In this document: positions 54,485 to 64,000 of the stretch, in pieces
Layout of the letters: every line of letters starts with the position of its first letter
How positions within the stretch are numbered: the first letter of the stretch is position 1
NCBI GenBank assembly: GCA_900542085.1
Contig: UQMK01000006.1
Span: forward strand, 1 to 64,000
Origin: an uncultured Collinsella sp.
Lineage (GTDB): Bacteria; Actinomycetota; Coriobacteriia; Coriobacteriales; Coriobacteriaceae
DNA length: 64,000 nucleotides
Direction: 5' to 3'
Translations under genes and position numbers: made by a program
The notes under the pieces: model-generated
The model's database searches: none
What the model saw: the letters and a program-made list of their open reading frames with translations, nothing else
What the model was told of the DNA's origin: nothing

Positions 54485-54559
54485 TGGCTCCCCGGGTAGG
54501 ACTCGAACCTACAACAGCGCGGTTAACAGCCGCGTGCTCTACCATTGAGCTACCGAGGA
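54485..54559 (-). tRNA. tRNA-Asn (GTT), copy 1
   Basis: Identical 75-base tRNA-Asn with anticodon GTT and encoded CCA. It is the first of the tandem pair, about 30 bases after a near-consensus promoter. Confidence 0.95.
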
Positions 54560-54589
54560 ATAGGTGCGTGCTCTCAAGCAACGAAGTTT

Positions 54590-54618
54590 ATTATACGGAC
54601 GAATCAGCTTAGGGCAAG
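54590..54618 (-). promoter_or_regulatory. Promoter of the tRNA-Asn pair
   Basis: Minus-strand TTGCCC (54613-54618), a 17-base spacer and perfect TATAAT (54590-54595). Confidence 0.85.
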
Positions 54619-54643
54619 AACTTTTTTGAGAATTTTTCCGACC

Positions 54644-54672
54644 TAGTCGTTTAAGAACGTCCCCAACGACTA
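54644..54672. repeat. Small inverted repeat with a GGGGAC core
   Basis: TAGTCGTT (54644-54651) and AACGACTA (54665-54672) flank a segment reading GGGGACGTTCTTA on the minus strand. It lies between the rpoD terminator and the tRNA promoter. The core matches other intergenic hairpins in this window. Confidence 0.55.
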
Positions 54673-54677
54673 CATGA

Positions 54678-54711
54678 AAGCGCCCTCAAGCGGATGTGCT
54701 TGAGGGCGCTT
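54678..54711 (-). terminator. Terminator of rpoD
   Basis: A perfect 14-bp stem (54678-54691 with 54698-54711) and a 6-base loop, ten bases after the rpoD stop. The T-run is short. Confidence 0.7.
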
Positions 54712-54720
54712 CTTGCTTGA

Positions 54721-56067
54721 CTAGCTTTCGATATAGTCTTTGAGTTTGCTGGAGCGGCTGGGGTGGCGGAGCTTGGCCAGGGTCTTGGACTCGATCTGGC
54801 GGATGCGCTCACGCGTGACGCCAAACTCGCGGCCGACTTCCTCGAGCGTACGGGGATGTCCGTCGACAAGGCCAAAGCGCAGCTCGATAACCTTGCGCTC
54901 ACGATCGGCAAGCGAGTCGAGCACCTGGGTGAGCTGTTCTTGCAGCATGGAGAAGCTGGCGGCATCGGGCGGAACGATAGCCTGGGAGTCCTCGATGAAG
55001 TCGCCCAGCTGGGAATCTTCTTCCTCGCCGATGGGGGTCTCGAGCGACACGGGCTCCTGCGAGATCTTCTGGATCTCGCGGACGCGGTCGGCGCTCATGT
55101 CCATCTCGGCACCGATCTCCTCGGGAGTCGGGTCGCGACCCAGGTCCTGAAGGAGCTGGCGCTGCACGCGGACGAGCTTGTTGATGGTCTCGACCATGTG
55201 CACGGGAATACGGATGGTACGGGCCTGGTCGGCGATAGCACGCGTGATGGCCTGACGGATCCACCACGTGGCGTACGTGGAGAACTTAAAGCCCTTCTGG
55301 TAGTCGAACTTCTCGACGGCGCGAATCAGGCCGAGGTTGCCCTCCTGGATCAGGTCCAGGAACAGCATGCCGCGACCGACGTAGCGCTTGGCGATGGAGA
55401 CGACCAGACGCAGGTTGGCGCTGATGAGCGCCTGCTTGGCCTCGAGACCAACGTTCTCGATACGGGTCAGGCGACGCATCTCGGAGCGGGTGAGCTCAAT
55501 CTCGCCCGCCTCGGCGGCCTCGAGCTTCTCGGTGGCCTCGAGACCGGCCTCGATCTTCATGGCCAGATCGACCTCTTCGGAGGCGGTCAGCAGGTCGACC
55601 TTACCGATCTCCTTAAGGTACATACGAACCGGGTCGCCGGTCAGCATCACCGTGGAGGCATCGATGCCACGCACGCGCGAACGCGAACGGGACGTGCGCA
55701 CGGTGCGCTTCTTCTTGCTCTTGGAAGAACCCATCTCGGCGTCGGCCTGGCGGGCCATCTTAAGCTCGTGATCGTCGAGCGAGCCGGAATCGTGCTCGTC
55801 GTCATCGAAATCGTCGGTATCGCTATCGTTATCGTCATCGTCGACGTCCATGGGGGCGTCGTCGTTTCCGCTCGCGGAGATAATCTGGATGCCGCTGTTG
55901 CGCAGCGCGGAATACACCGCGTTGAGCTGCTCATCAGTAACATCGATATCCTTCAGGGCGACCTGAATCTCGTCCTCGGTTACCGAAGTCCTGTTTGAGC
56001 CGTTGCCCATGAGCTTTGCAACGTAGGATTCCAGCCCAGTACCCGTGCTCTCACTCTTTTTTGGCAC
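54721..56067 (-). CDS. rpoD: Primary sigma factor RpoD (SigA)
   Basis: Housekeeping sigma-70. The 448-residue protein has region 1.1-like N-terminal helices, a long acidic Asp-rich segment (about 75-100) and a basic Ser/Arg/Lys stretch. Region 1.2 follows ([17 protein letters not shown]), then region 2 ([39 protein letters not shown]), region 3 and region 4 ([24 protein letters not shown]). A GTG at 56067 with GGGAG upstream is preferred. An ATG five codons earlier (56082) is possible. Confidence 0.95.
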   Translation of the reverse strand: MPKKSESTGTGLESYVAKLMGNGSNRTSVTEDEIQVALKDIDVTDEQLNAVYSALRNSGIQIISASGNDDAPMDVDDDDNDSDTDDFDDDEHDSGSLDDHELKMARQADAEMGSSKSKKKRTVRTSRSRSRVRGIDASTVMLTGDPVRMYLKEIGKVDLLTASEEVDLAMKIEAGLEATEKLEAAEAGEIELTRSEMRRLTRIENVGLEAKQALISANLRLVVSIAKRYVGRGMLFLDLIQEGNLGLIRAVEKFDYQKGFKFSTYATWWIRQAITRAIADQARTIRIPVHMVETINKLVRVQRQLLQDLGRDPTPEEIGAEMDMSADRVREIQKISQEPVSLETPIGEEEDSQLGDFIEDSQAIVPPDAASFSMLQEQLTQVLDSLADRERKVIELRFGLVDGHPRTLEEVGREFGVTRERIRQIESKTLAKLRHPSRSSKLKDYIES

Positions 56068-56177
56068 AGATTCTCCCTTCATAGTCCACAGGACTCATTA
56101 CTTTAGCACACACATTGACGTCTATACCCAAAATTCAGACTGGATATAGGCGTAAATACGCTGGTTGACCACAACAT

Positions 56178-58292
56178 CTAGGCCTGGTCGGCGCCCGCCG
56201 TCTCCAAACCGATCAAACGGAACGGATCCGCCACGCCACCGATCGACTTTTGGAGCTCGCGCTGGCGCTGAGAATCTTGCATCGCTTGCATCGTCAGCAC
56301 ACGGCGCGCCTCATCGTCGAGCGACCGGTCCTGACGTAGCTTAGCCTGTGCGGCGCGCATGCGGCGCTTGATGGTGTAGAGCTCGAGGGTATCGAGCATA
56401 AACACGATGTTCGTCTCGGTGGGGTGCTTGCTCGTCGACGAAATACGCCCGGCGCTGACAAGCGACGCTGCCTCGGGACACACCGCGCGCGCCGCATCCA
56501 TGCACGCCGTGGGGTCGGTGCCCGGCGGCGTCGCAAGCACGGCCCACGCGATGGACTCGTGACGCGGATCCACCCACTCGATCGAGCAGATGCGGTCGGC
56601 ATACGTGCGGAACAGGTCGGGATAGCTCGTGAGCATCGTCAGCAGCTCGCGCTCCCCCGCCAAAGACTTTCGTTCCAGGTCGGTCAGCACGATCGGCATC
56701 GTCGGTGCCGCAGACGCGTCCGTTGCACCGGCAACCGGCGCCGCGCCATCCATGCCAACCGGCACATCGATCGGAGGCATGTCGTCGACGACCTCGACCG
56801 GCGCGGCCCCATAGGCCTCGAGCGGCACATAGTCGTACGGCTCTTCCTCGACCGGTGTGGACACCGGCGGCGTCGCACCCGACGCCCAGGTGCCGCGAGA
56901 CGCCCCCTGCGAACCAGACGCCCGACCGCCTGCGCTGCCTGCGCGCTCGGTCTGCGCCCGCTGGCGCTCGTAGTTCTGCTCGCGACGACGCTCGGCGTCC
57001 TCACGCTTGGCAACATCGCGAAACACACGGCCTGAGCTCGAACGCACCGTCTCCAGATCCAAACCCAGCAGGTCGGCAATCTGGATAAAGTACGTATCGA
57101 TCATGTAGCTATCGCGCAGCGGATAGATGAGTGTCAGTGCGTCCTCGAGCGCTTTGGCACGACCGCCCGGCGTGGTAATGTCGCTCGACTCCTGCAGCGA
57201 GCGGTACACAAAGTCCATGAGGGGCTCGGCGGCATCGATGCGCGCCTGCAGCGCCTCGCCGCCATGCGCGGTAATGAACTCCATGGGGTCGTTGCCGTCG
57301 GGAAGCACCACGCAGCGCAGGTCCATCGAATCCTGCTCGATAAACTGAATCGCGCGGCGCGCGGCCTTTTGACCGGCGGCGTCGCCATCGAACATATATA
57401 CAATACGCTTGGCAAAACGGGTGAGCGTCTTTACATGATGTTCCGTCAGCGCCGTGCCCAGCGTGGCGACGACGTTTTTGATCCCCGCCTCCCAGCAGGC
57501 GATGCAATCGGTATAGCCCTCCACCACAATGGCAGTATCCTGCGCGACGATAAACTCCTTGGCCCAATTAAAGCCGTAGAGGTTTCGCTTTTTATGGAAC
57601 ACGCTCGTCTCGGCGGTGTTGAGGTACTTAGGCTGGCCGTCGCCCATAATGCGCCCGCCAAAGGCGATGTTATGACCTTGCTCATCAAAGATGGGAAACA
57701 TCACGCGGTCGTAAAAACGGTCGGCAAGCTGCCCGCGCCCACGGCTCACGGCCACGTTGGCGTCAATCATCTCCTGCGGGGTAAAACCCGCCTGCGACAG
57801 ATGCGACACCAGCGTGTTGCGGCCCGGCGCAAATCCCAAACAGTAGCGGCGGCAGACATCGCCACCCATACCTCGGCTGGCGAAATACTCGCGCGGACGG
57901 CTGTCCTTACCACGCATAAGCATGGTGTGATAGAACTGGGCGGTCTCGGCACACAGGTCATAGATGCGGGCGCGCTTGGTGCCGCGCTCACGATGGGAGC
58001 CGGTATCGTGCAGCTCAATGCCGGCACGGTCGGCCAGGTAGCGAATCGACTCGGGAAAGCTCAGGTTCTCGCGCTTCATGATGTAGGTGAAGACGTCGCC
58101 ACCCTCGCCACAGCCAAAGCAGTGCCACACCTGCGTGGCGGGGATAATGTGAAACGACGGGGTCTTTTCGCCATGGAAGGGGCAGCAACCCCAAAACTCA
58201 TGGCCGCGAGGCTTGAGCTCAACCGTTTCCTGCACGATGGCAACCAGATCGGACGCAGCGCGTACCTGGTCTTTTTCCTCATCGCTAATCAC
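56178..58292 (-). CDS. dnaG: DNA primase DnaG
   Basis: Makes RNA primers for replication. The 704-residue protein has the N-terminal CHC2 zinc site (C37-x2-H40, C58-x2-C61), the TOPRIM core (VVEGYTDCIACWEAGIKNVVATLG; YMFDGDAAGQKAARR), and a variable C-terminal region. An Ala/Pro/Gly-rich linker (about 440-530) separates the core from the DnaB-binding domain. It starts at GTG 58292, overlapping ribF by 8 bases, and precedes rpoD. Confidence 0.95.
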   Translation of the reverse strand: MISDEEKDQVRAASDLVAIVQETVELKPRGHEFWGCCPFHGEKTPSFHIIPATQVWHCFGCGEGGDVFTYIMKRENLSFPESIRYLADRAGIELHDTGSHRERGTKRARIYDLCAETAQFYHTMLMRGKDSRPREYFASRGMGGDVCRRYCLGFAPGRNTLVSHLSQAGFTPQEMIDANVAVSRGRGQLADRFYDRVMFPIFDEQGHNIAFGGRIMGDGQPKYLNTAETSVFHKKRNLYGFNWAKEFIVAQDTAIVVEGYTDCIACWEAGIKNVVATLGTALTEHHVKTLTRFAKRIVYMFDGDAAGQKAARRAIQFIEQDSMDLRCVVLPDGNDPMEFITAHGGEALQARIDAAEPLMDFVYRSLQESSDITTPGGRAKALEDALTLIYPLRDSYMIDTYFIQIADLLGLDLETVRSSSGRVFRDVAKREDAERRREQNYERQRAQTERAGSAGGRASGSQGASRGTWASGATPPVSTPVEEEPYDYVPLEAYGAAPVEVVDDMPPIDVPVGMDGAAPVAGATDASAAPTMPIVLTDLERKSLAGERELLTMLTSYPDLFRTYADRICSIEWVDPRHESIAWAVLATPPGTDPTACMDAARAVCPEAASLVSAGRISSTSKHPTETNIVFMLDTLELYTIKRRMRAAQAKLRQDRSLDDEARRVLTMQAMQDSQRQRELQKSIGGVADPFRLIGLETAGADQA

Positions 58293-59292
58293 AGATGCTC
58301 ACCCCCTGCTCACCCAAGTTATGGCGAATATCGTCAATATTACCCTCGACGTTCGCGATAAGCTCGTCCAGCGAATCGAACACGCTCGATGGGCGCAGCC
58401 AGCGCGTAAACGCCAGCGACACCGAGGCGCCGTACAGGTCGCCCGCATACCCGATCAAGTTGGCCTCGAGATGCGCCGAGGCGGCATCGTCGGCATACGT
58501 CGGCGGCAGGCCCACGTTGACGGCAGCAGGCCACACGGTATCGTCGACCAGCACCAGGCCCTCGTAGACGCCATCGGCAGGCACCTGAATGCCATCGGGC
58601 ACCTGGATATTTGCCGTGGGAAAACCCATGTCGGAGCCCTGGTGACGACCGCCGGCAACAACACCTCGCAGCATATACGGGCGGCCGAGCAGCTCGGCGG
58701 CAAGCTCAACATGACCCTGGCGGAGCTCCTGGCGAATACGGGTAGCGCAGACCGTCTGTCCATCGACGCACAGCAGCTCGTGGCCATAGACGTCAACGTC
58801 GCGCTCGGCTCCCCATTCTTTCATCTCGGCAACGCCCGAGGCACCGCCGCGGCCCAGCCTAAAGTCGCTACCCACGCGAATCGAGCGGATATCGACGACG
58901 CGCGACAGCAGCTTAAGAAAGCCTACGTGGTCGAGTGCCGCCACCGCAGGAGTAAAGGGAACGGCCACGACCGCATCGACCCCGGTGAGAGCCAGGGCAT
59001 GCAGACGGTCGGCCGTCGTCATCAGTTTTTGCGCGGGCGTAGGGCTCACCACCACGTCCGGGTCGGGATCGAAGGTGACCACGACCGCCTTGCAGCCGTG
59101 GTCACGCGCATCGCGAACGACCGCGTCGATCAGCTCGCGATGCCCCCGATGCACGCCGTCGAACACGCCGATGGCGATCGACGCGGCGCCCAGGCACGCG
59201 CAATCATCAAACGCATCGGCGGCAACGATGCAGGCTTCATCCGACTCGCCCGCGAAAAAAATACGCGAGAGCTCGTGGGAGGCCAGCATCAT
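58285..59292 (-). CDS. ribF: Bifunctional riboflavin kinase/FAD synthetase
   Basis: Converts riboflavin to FMN and then FAD. The 335-residue protein has the adenylyltransferase domain (GVFDGVHRGHRELI; FTPAVAALDHVGFL) and the C-terminal flavokinase domain (GRPYMLRGVVAGG; MGFPTANI; DGVYEGLV). GGAGG lies six bases before the ATG at 59292, which overlaps the truB stop. truB-ribF is a conserved pair. Confidence 0.94.
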   Translation of the reverse strand: MMLASHELSRIFFAGESDEACIVAADAFDDCACLGAASIAIGVFDGVHRGHRELIDAVVRDARDHGCKAVVVTFDPDPDVVVSPTPAQKLMTTADRLHALALTGVDAVVAVPFTPAVAALDHVGFLKLLSRVVDIRSIRVGSDFRLGRGGASGVAEMKEWGAERDVDVYGHELLCVDGQTVCATRIRQELRQGHVELAAELLGRPYMLRGVVAGGRHQGSDMGFPTANIQVPDGIQVPADGVYEGLVLVDDTVWPAAVNVGLPPTYADDAASAHLEANLIGYAGDLYGASVSLAFTRWLRPSSVFDSLDELIANVEGNIDDIRHNLGEQGVSICD

Positions 59293-60221
59293 CGAACACC
59301 TCCGATCGCCTGCGGAAAGACATGCTCCATAACAAAGCGGCCGCCCTCGATACGGGCAAGCGCCTTGAGCCCGCCATCGAGCACCAGCGCAAACGGCGCC
59401 TTCGACGCATCGAAGCTCGCAAGCGCGCGCTCAATAGGAATACGACGTCCGCACAGCAGATCGTCGGCAAGATCACCCGGCAAGTCGACGCGCGTGGCGC
59501 CCAGTGCCGCAACGGGATCCAGGGCAAAGCCGGCAGCGGACTCGGCAGAAAGTTCCTCGACCGCATGGCAGGCACCGATGGAAACAACACCGGAGGCCGT
59601 ACGGCGCAATGCAGAAATATGCGCCGCGTTGTCGCAGGCACGACCCAGATCGCGAGCGAGCGCACGGATATAGGTGCCCTTACTCACCGAAAACGCCACG
59701 GTCCAAACGCAAACGTCGTCCTCGCCGCCCACGGCAATCAGGTCGGCTGAGTACACCTCGACCGGACGCGGGGGCAGTGACACGGCATTGCCCTCACGCG
59801 CAGCCTTATAGGCGCGCACGCCGTTGACCGAAATGGCCGAAAACGCCGGAGGCACCTGCATCTGCGGGCCCAGCATGGCGGACAGGCGCTCGCGGGCATA
59901 GGCCGGATCGCGCAGGTCGGCGGCAATGGGCACTGTGCGGACGGCCTCGCCTTCCGCATCATCGGTATTGGTCTCGACGCCAAACGAGATGTCGGCGACG
60001 TAGCTTTTGGTATCGAGCGTGAGCATGCCCAGCAGACGCGTTGCCTGGCCCACGCCCACCACCATGACACCCGATGCCATGGGGTCGAGCGTTCCGGCAT
60101 GACCGACGCGCCGCTCATGGAGGGCGCGTCGGCATTGCGAAACCACGTCGTGGGACGTGCAGCCCACCGGCTTATCGACGGCGAGCAGCAGATTAAGTTG
60201 AGAAGGTGTACGACGAGCCAT
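59289..60221 (-). CDS. truB: tRNA pseudouridine(55) synthase
   Basis: Makes pseudouridine 55 in the T-loop of tRNAs. The 310-residue protein has LLAVDKPVGCTSHDVV, the catalytic Asp in VGHAGTLDPMASGV, and SYVADISFGVETNTDDAEG. It is preceded by nrnA and followed by ribF. Confidence 0.95.
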   Translation of the reverse strand: MARRTPSQLNLLLAVDKPVGCTSHDVVSQCRRALHERRVGHAGTLDPMASGVMVVGVGQATRLLGMLTLDTKSYVADISFGVETNTDDAEGEAVRTVPIAADLRDPAYARERLSAMLGPQMQVPPAFSAISVNGVRAYKAAREGNAVSLPPRPVEVYSADLIAVGGEDDVCVWTVAFSVSKGTYIRALARDLGRACDNAAHISALRRTASGVVSIGACHAVEELSAESAAGFALDPVAALGATRVDLPGDLADDLLCGRRIPIERALASFDASKAPFALVLDGGLKALARIEGGRFVMEHVFPQAIGGVR

Positions 60222-60236
60222 GTACCATCCAAAAAG

Positions 60237-61280
60237 TTAGAGCTCGACGGTCACCGAAGCGGGATCCTCCCCTACCAGCTCGGCCAGCATGGGAAGTGCC
60301 GCGGTGAGCGTCTCGGAAATCGTTCCGGCGTTGGTAAAGCCGGCAGCAGCGTGGTGCCCACCTCCGCCAAAGTTGGCCGCAATCTCGGAAACATCAAGTT
60401 CGCCCTTGGAGCGCAGGTTGCCGCGCACCTTGGTATCGCCCTCGATGCCCTTAAGGAACAGGCAGACCTCGACGCCCATCACCGCGCGCACCACATCGAC
60501 CAGGCCGTCGCACTCGTCCGAGGTGACGCCGCAGTCCTTAAGGTCGCTCTCGTAGGCGTAACTATACGCCACGCGCCCGTGCGCGACCGTCTTGATGCGA
60601 CCCATGACGATGGACTTGAGGTGCAAGAACTCGACACGCATGCTCTGGTATACCTCGAGCGCGACGCGCGCCGGATCGGCACCGTGCGCCACCAGACGAG
60701 AAGCAGCATGAAATGCTGCGGCATCGGCGTTCTGATACTGAAAACGACCGGTGTCGGTAACCAGGCCGCACAGCAGGCAGGTGGCGATGCTGTCGCTTGC
60801 GGTAATACCGCAATCGTCCAAAAAGCGGTCGATGATCATGGCGCAAGCAGCGGCATTGACACACCTGAGGCTGACCTCGGCAAACTCCTCGCGTGCCGGG
60901 TGATGATCAAAGCAAGCCACGTGGGCCGAACGACGCAGGACCTCGGCGGAATTATTGAGGCGCTCGACGACCGGCACGTCTACCGAAATGAACAGGTCCG
61001 GGTTGCCGGTGTAGGCAGATGCCGGCACCAGAAGATCGGCACCCTCCATAAAACGGTAGATACGCGGAACGGGATCGTCGTCTGCCAACAGCAGGGCGAT
61101 GTCCTTGTCGGGAAACACCTTCATAAGCGAAAGGCCAAGGCCCAACACGGAGCCCAGGGCATCGCCATCGGGAGAGGTGTGACCCGAGATCGCAATGGAG
61201 GACGCATCCTCGATAAGCTCGAGGATGCGTCGTTTAATATCTGCAGACTCGCACGAGGCGAGATCGGCGGAATTAGTCAT
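60237..61280 (-). CDS. nrnA: DHH-family nanoRNase/pAp phosphatase
   Basis: Degrades short oligoribonucleotides and dephosphorylates pAp. The 347-residue protein has the DHH motifs SGHTSPDGDALGS, VDVPVVERLN, ACFDHHPAREEF and LVTDTGRFQY, and a C-terminal DHHA1 domain with GGGGHHAAAGF. AGGAGG lies upstream of the ATG. It overlaps rbfA by 8 bases, and the order rbfA-nrnA-truB is typical. Confidence 0.93.
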   Translation of the reverse strand: MTNSADLASCESADIKRRILELIEDASSIAISGHTSPDGDALGSVLGLGLSLMKVFPDKDIALLLADDDPVPRIYRFMEGADLLVPASAYTGNPDLFISVDVPVVERLNNSAEVLRRSAHVACFDHHPAREEFAEVSLRCVNAAACAMIIDRFLDDCGITASDSIATCLLCGLVTDTGRFQYQNADAAAFHAASRLVAHGADPARVALEVYQSMRVEFLHLKSIVMGRIKTVAHGRVAYSYAYESDLKDCGVTSDECDGLVDVVRAVMGVEVCLFLKGIEGDTKVRGNLRSKGELDVSEIAANFGGGGHHAAAGFTNAGTISETLTAALPMLAELVGEDPASVTVEL

Positions 61281-61683
61281 CTAAAGCTGCCTCCTGGGCG
61301 GCATCCACAATTGGGTAGCCGTCCTCGTCCTTTTCGATCGCAAGCGTGGCCGGAACGTTTTCCAGCGCACGCGTTATGCGCTCGGCCTCATCGGTCGAGC
61401 GATCGATGCGAAAATCGAGCTCGGGCGTGACGCGCCAATCGAGCGAGCGAGCCAACAGACTGCGGATGCGGCCCTTGGCGCTGGCGAGCGCCTCCATGAC
61501 CTCATCGTAGCGGCTCGCATCGCACGACACGTACACGCGTGCGAACGAACGGTCCACCGCGACCTCGACCGCGGTCAGGGTGACCAGGTCGAGACGCGGA
61601 TCGGAAACCTCAAAGAGCAGGATATAACCAAGCTTCTCGCGAAGCTGCTCGCCCAGACGGCGGGTTGCCTGCGTTTGCTTCAT
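61273..61683 (-). CDS. rbfA: Ribosome-binding factor A
   Basis: A 136-residue KH-fold factor for 30S maturation at low temperature. It contains RRLGEQLREKLGYILLFEVSDPRLDLVTLTAVEV and the family pattern ARVYVSCDA. GGGGGT precedes the ATG. It follows infB by 11 bases. Confidence 0.93.
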   Translation of the reverse strand: MKQTQATRRLGEQLREKLGYILLFEVSDPRLDLVTLTAVEVAVDRSFARVYVSCDASRYDEVMEALASAKGRIRSLLARSLDWRVTPELDFRIDRSTDEAERITRALENVPATLAIEKDEDGYPIVDAAQEAALDD

Positions 61684-61694
61684 AGCGCTACCCC

Positions 61695-64000
61695 CTACTC
61701 GGTACGGGCAACCTGGTCGATGCGGTAACCCTCGATCTGGTCGCCGGGCTTGATGTCCTGGAAGTTCTCCAGGCCAATGCCGCCCTCGGAACCGCTCTTG
61801 AGGCTCTTGGCCTCGTCCTTGTAGTGGCGCATCGAGGCGATCTTGCCGTTGAAGACCACGATGCCGTCACGCACCAGGCGCACGGAATCGGTCGCGGCGA
61901 TCTCACCCTCCTCCACGCGGACACCGGCGGCGATACCGACTTTGGGCACCTTGAAGGTGTCCAGGACGGTCGCGGTACCCGTGGAAACCTCGACCTCGGT
62001 GGGCTTGAGCATGCCGATACGGGCAGCATCGAGCTCCTCGAGGCACTTGTAGATAACGTCGTAGCAACGGATCTCGACGCCCTCGCGCTCGGCGGCGGAG
62101 CGGGCCTTGCCGTCGGGACGCACGCCAAAGCCGATGATGATGGCGTTGGAGGCATCGGCCAGGACGACGTCGGTCTCGTTGATGGCGCCGACGGCGGAGT
62201 GGATCGTGTTGATGCGGACCTCGGACTGATCCATCTTGTCGAGCGAGTCCTGAAGGGCCTCGATGGAACCCTGGACGTCGGCCTTGATGATCAGGTTGAG
62301 CTCCTTGACCTCGGCGTCGGCGATGGTCTCGAAGAGGTTCTCGAGCGTGACGTGCTTCACGCGGCTCTGCTCCTCGATACGTGCCTTGAGCGAGCGCTCA
62401 TCGGCCAGGGCGCGAGCCTCGCGCTCGTCCTCGAAAACGCGGAACTCGTCGCCGGCGTTGGGCACGGACTGAAGGCCCAAGATCTCGACGGCATCGGAGG
62501 GGCCGGCCTCGGTGACGGCGTTGCCCTTGGGATCGAGCATGGCGCGGACGCGGCCATAGGTAAGGCCGGCGACCAGCGTATCGCCCACGTGCAGGGTACC
62601 GCGGGTCACCAGCACGGTAGCAACCGAGCCGCGGCCCTTGTCGAGCTTAGCCTCGAGGACGTTACCGGAGGCAAAGGTGTCCGGGTTGGCCTTGAGCTCG
62701 AGCACGTCGGCCTGGAGCAGCACGGTCTCGAGCAGGTCGTCGATACCGATCTTCTGCTTGGCCGAGATGTTGACGAACATGTTCTGTCCGCCCCACTCCT
62801 CGGGGATGATGCCGTACTCGGTGAGCTCCTGGCGCACGCGGTCGGGATTGGCGCCCGGCTTATCAATCTTATTGACGGCGACGACGATGGGTACGCCGGC
62901 GGCCTTGGCGTGGTTGATCGACTCGATGGTCTGAGGCATGACGCCGTCGTCGGCAGCCACGATCAGGATGACAATGTCGGTCACCTTGGCGCCGCGGGCA
63001 CGCATGGCCGTAAAGGTGGCGTGGCCCGGGGTATCGATGAAGGTGATCTTGCGGTCGTTGATCATGACCTGCGAAGCACCGATGGCCTGGGTAATGCCGC
63101 CCGCCTCGCCGGCAGCGACGCCGGTGTGACGAATGGCGTCGAGCAGGCTCGTCTTGCCGTGGTCGACGTGACCCATGACGGTGACGACCGGGGCACGGGG
63201 CTTAAGGTCGGCGGGATCGTCGTAGAACGAGAAGGTGTTCTCCTCCTCGGGGGTGATGATCTTGATCTGACGGCCCAGGTCGTCGGCAACGAGCTCGACG
63301 AGGTCGTCGGACATGGACTGCGTCATGGTGAGCGGCGTGCCCAGCAGGAACAGGCGCTTGATGATGTCGTTGGCCGGAACGTCGAGCGCCTCGGCGAGCT
63401 CCTGGACGGTAACGCCCTGGGAGACCTTGATGGCGTCTAGCTCCTCGGGGTTCACGCCCTGGGCCAGCGCCTCCTCAATCTTGCGCTCCTCCTGAGCCTT
63501 AGCAGCCTCGCGCTCGCGCTTCTCCTTGCGCTTCTTGCGGCGACCGGTGGACTCGCGAGAGGCCTCCTCGACGGCAGCGCGGGCCTCCTCGAGCACCTTC
63601 TCGCGGCTGTACTCCTCGGCCTCGCGAGCCATGCGGCTGTAGTGGTCCTCATCGTTGCCGTGACCGCCCTTGCGCTTCTTGCCCTTGCCCTGCTTATCGG
63701 GGTTGGGGAAGTCCATGCCGGCAGCGACGTTGTTGCTGGCGTTGGTGCGATGGCTGTGCGGACGGCTCTCGGAGGCGTTGCGCTCGGAGTTGTTGTCGGA
63801 GGCGTTGCGATCGTTACGACGGCCACCGCGACGTTCGTTGTTGCCGCTGCGACGGTTGCCGCGCTCGGCGGCGCGCTCTGCCTTGGCCTTCTCCTCGGCG
63901 TCCTTCTTCTCCTTGAGCACGGTCTCCTGTGCGGCGATCTGGTCGAGCAGCGAACGGAAGCGCGAACCGGAGTCGGAAGCGGGGACGGCGCGGCGCTGGG
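61695..64000 (-). CDS. infB: Translation initiation factor IF-2 (5' end beyond the window)
   Basis: Delivers initiator tRNA to the 30S subunit. The reading frame is open through the right edge, so the true start lies outside. At least 768 residues are visible. The N-terminal part is a long charged, Asn/Arg/Gly-rich low-complexity region. After it come the IF2-N domain ([15 protein letters not shown]), G domain ([30 protein letters not shown]), domain II and C-terminal domains. rbfA follows directly. Confidence 0.95.
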   Translation of the reverse strand, partial: QRRAVPASDSGSRFRSLLDQIAAQETVLKEKKDAEEKAKAERAAERGNRRSGNNERRGGRRNDRNASDNNSERNASESRPHSHRTNASNNVAAGMDFPNPDKQGKGKKRKGGHGNDEDHYSRMAREAEEYSREKVLEEARAAVEEASRESTGRRKKRKEKREREAAKAQEERKIEEALAQGVNPEELDAIKVSQGVTVQELAEALDVPANDIIKRLFLLGTPLTMTQSMSDDLVELVADDLGRQIKIITPEEENTFSFYDDPADLKPRAPVVTVMGHVDHGKTSLLDAIRHTGVAAGEAGGITQAIGASQVMINDRKITFIDTPGHATFTAMRARGAKVTDIVILIVAADDGVMPQTIESINHAKAAGVPIVVAVNKIDKPGANPDRVRQELTEYGIIPEEWGGQNMFVNISAKQKIGIDDLLETVLLQADVLELKANPDTFASGNVLEAKLDKGRGSVATVLVTRGTLHVGDTLVAGLTYGRVRAMLDPKGNAVTEAGPSDAVEILGLQSVPNAGDEFRVFEDEREARALADERSLKARIEEQSRVKHVTLENLFETIADAEVKELNLIIKADVQGSIEALQDSLDKMDQSEVRINTIHSAVGAINETDVVLADASNAIIIGFGVRPDGKARSAAEREGVEIRCYDVIYKCLEELDAARIGMLKPTEVEVSTGTATVLDTFKVPKVGIAAGVRVEEGEIAATDSVRLVRDGIVVFNGKIASMRHYKDEAKSLKSGSEGGIGLENFQDIKPGDQIEGYRIDQVARTE

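Overview
This 64 kb window is a dense, GC-rich bacterial chromosome segment in which almost every gene lies on the minus strand. Its gene content and order suggest a Coriobacteriia-type actinobacterium, most probably Collinsella or a close relative. That placement is my inference and no marker was searched. Supporting features are the core actinobacterial housekeeping clusters combined with Firmicute-like traits: a transcription-attenuating T-box before ileS, Asp23 proteins, a fakA-like DAK2 gene and a B. subtilis/phi3T-type ThyA. Intergenic spaces are short, and many genes overlap by 1-11 bases or share ATGA/TAATG junctions, so long translationally coupled operons are likely.

Layout, left to right. 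0.1-3.3 kb: a fructose-family PTS permease (IIB-IIC-IIA) divergent from an RpiR-type regulator. 3.3-3.6 kb: a MITE-like inverted-repeat element. 3.6-16.8 kb: a long minus-strand run read alaS, ruvX, mltG, yqeG-type HAD, aroK, a degenerate aroB-like gene, pepP-like, efp, asp23, nusB, xseB, tlyA, nadK, recN. 16.9-20.4 kb: a small plus-strand membrane protein and a stress-sigma cluster (DUF948 protein, anti-sigma-like protein, SigB/F-type sigma, AI-2E-family membrane protein). 20.4-26.6 kb: rarA, dgt, an orphan prepilin peptidase, a membrane glycosyltransferase, rluD-type synthase, lspA. 26.6-30.1 kb: a structured intergenic element, ileS and its Ile T-box leader. 30.1-38.3 kb: gldA-like dehydrogenase, DUF523, ftsH, cobO, MATE transporter, SpoU methyltransferase, folA and thyA. 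38.3-39.2 kb: a DUF134-NifX fusion with a His/Cys-rich tail and two operator-like palindromes. 39.3-49.3 kb: ffh, ftsY, smc, rnc, acpP, plsX, rpmF, DUF177, a coiled-coil protein, coaD. 49.3-54.2 kb: rsmD, recG, fakA-like, a second asp23. 54.4-54.6 kb: two identical tRNA-Asn genes. 54.7-64.0 kb: rpoD, dnaG, ribF, truB, nrnA, rbfA and a 5'-truncated infB.

Most of the window is conventional core machinery for translation, secretion, replication/repair and lipid/cofactor synthesis. I found no CRISPR array, prophage, transposase or defence island. The points most worth following are the AroB homologue that has lost its metal ligands, the DUF134-NifX fusion with an internal Shine-Dalgarno and start, the anti-sigma homologue without its N-box asparagine, and several intergenic inverted-repeat elements including a recurring GGGGAC-cored hairpin family.
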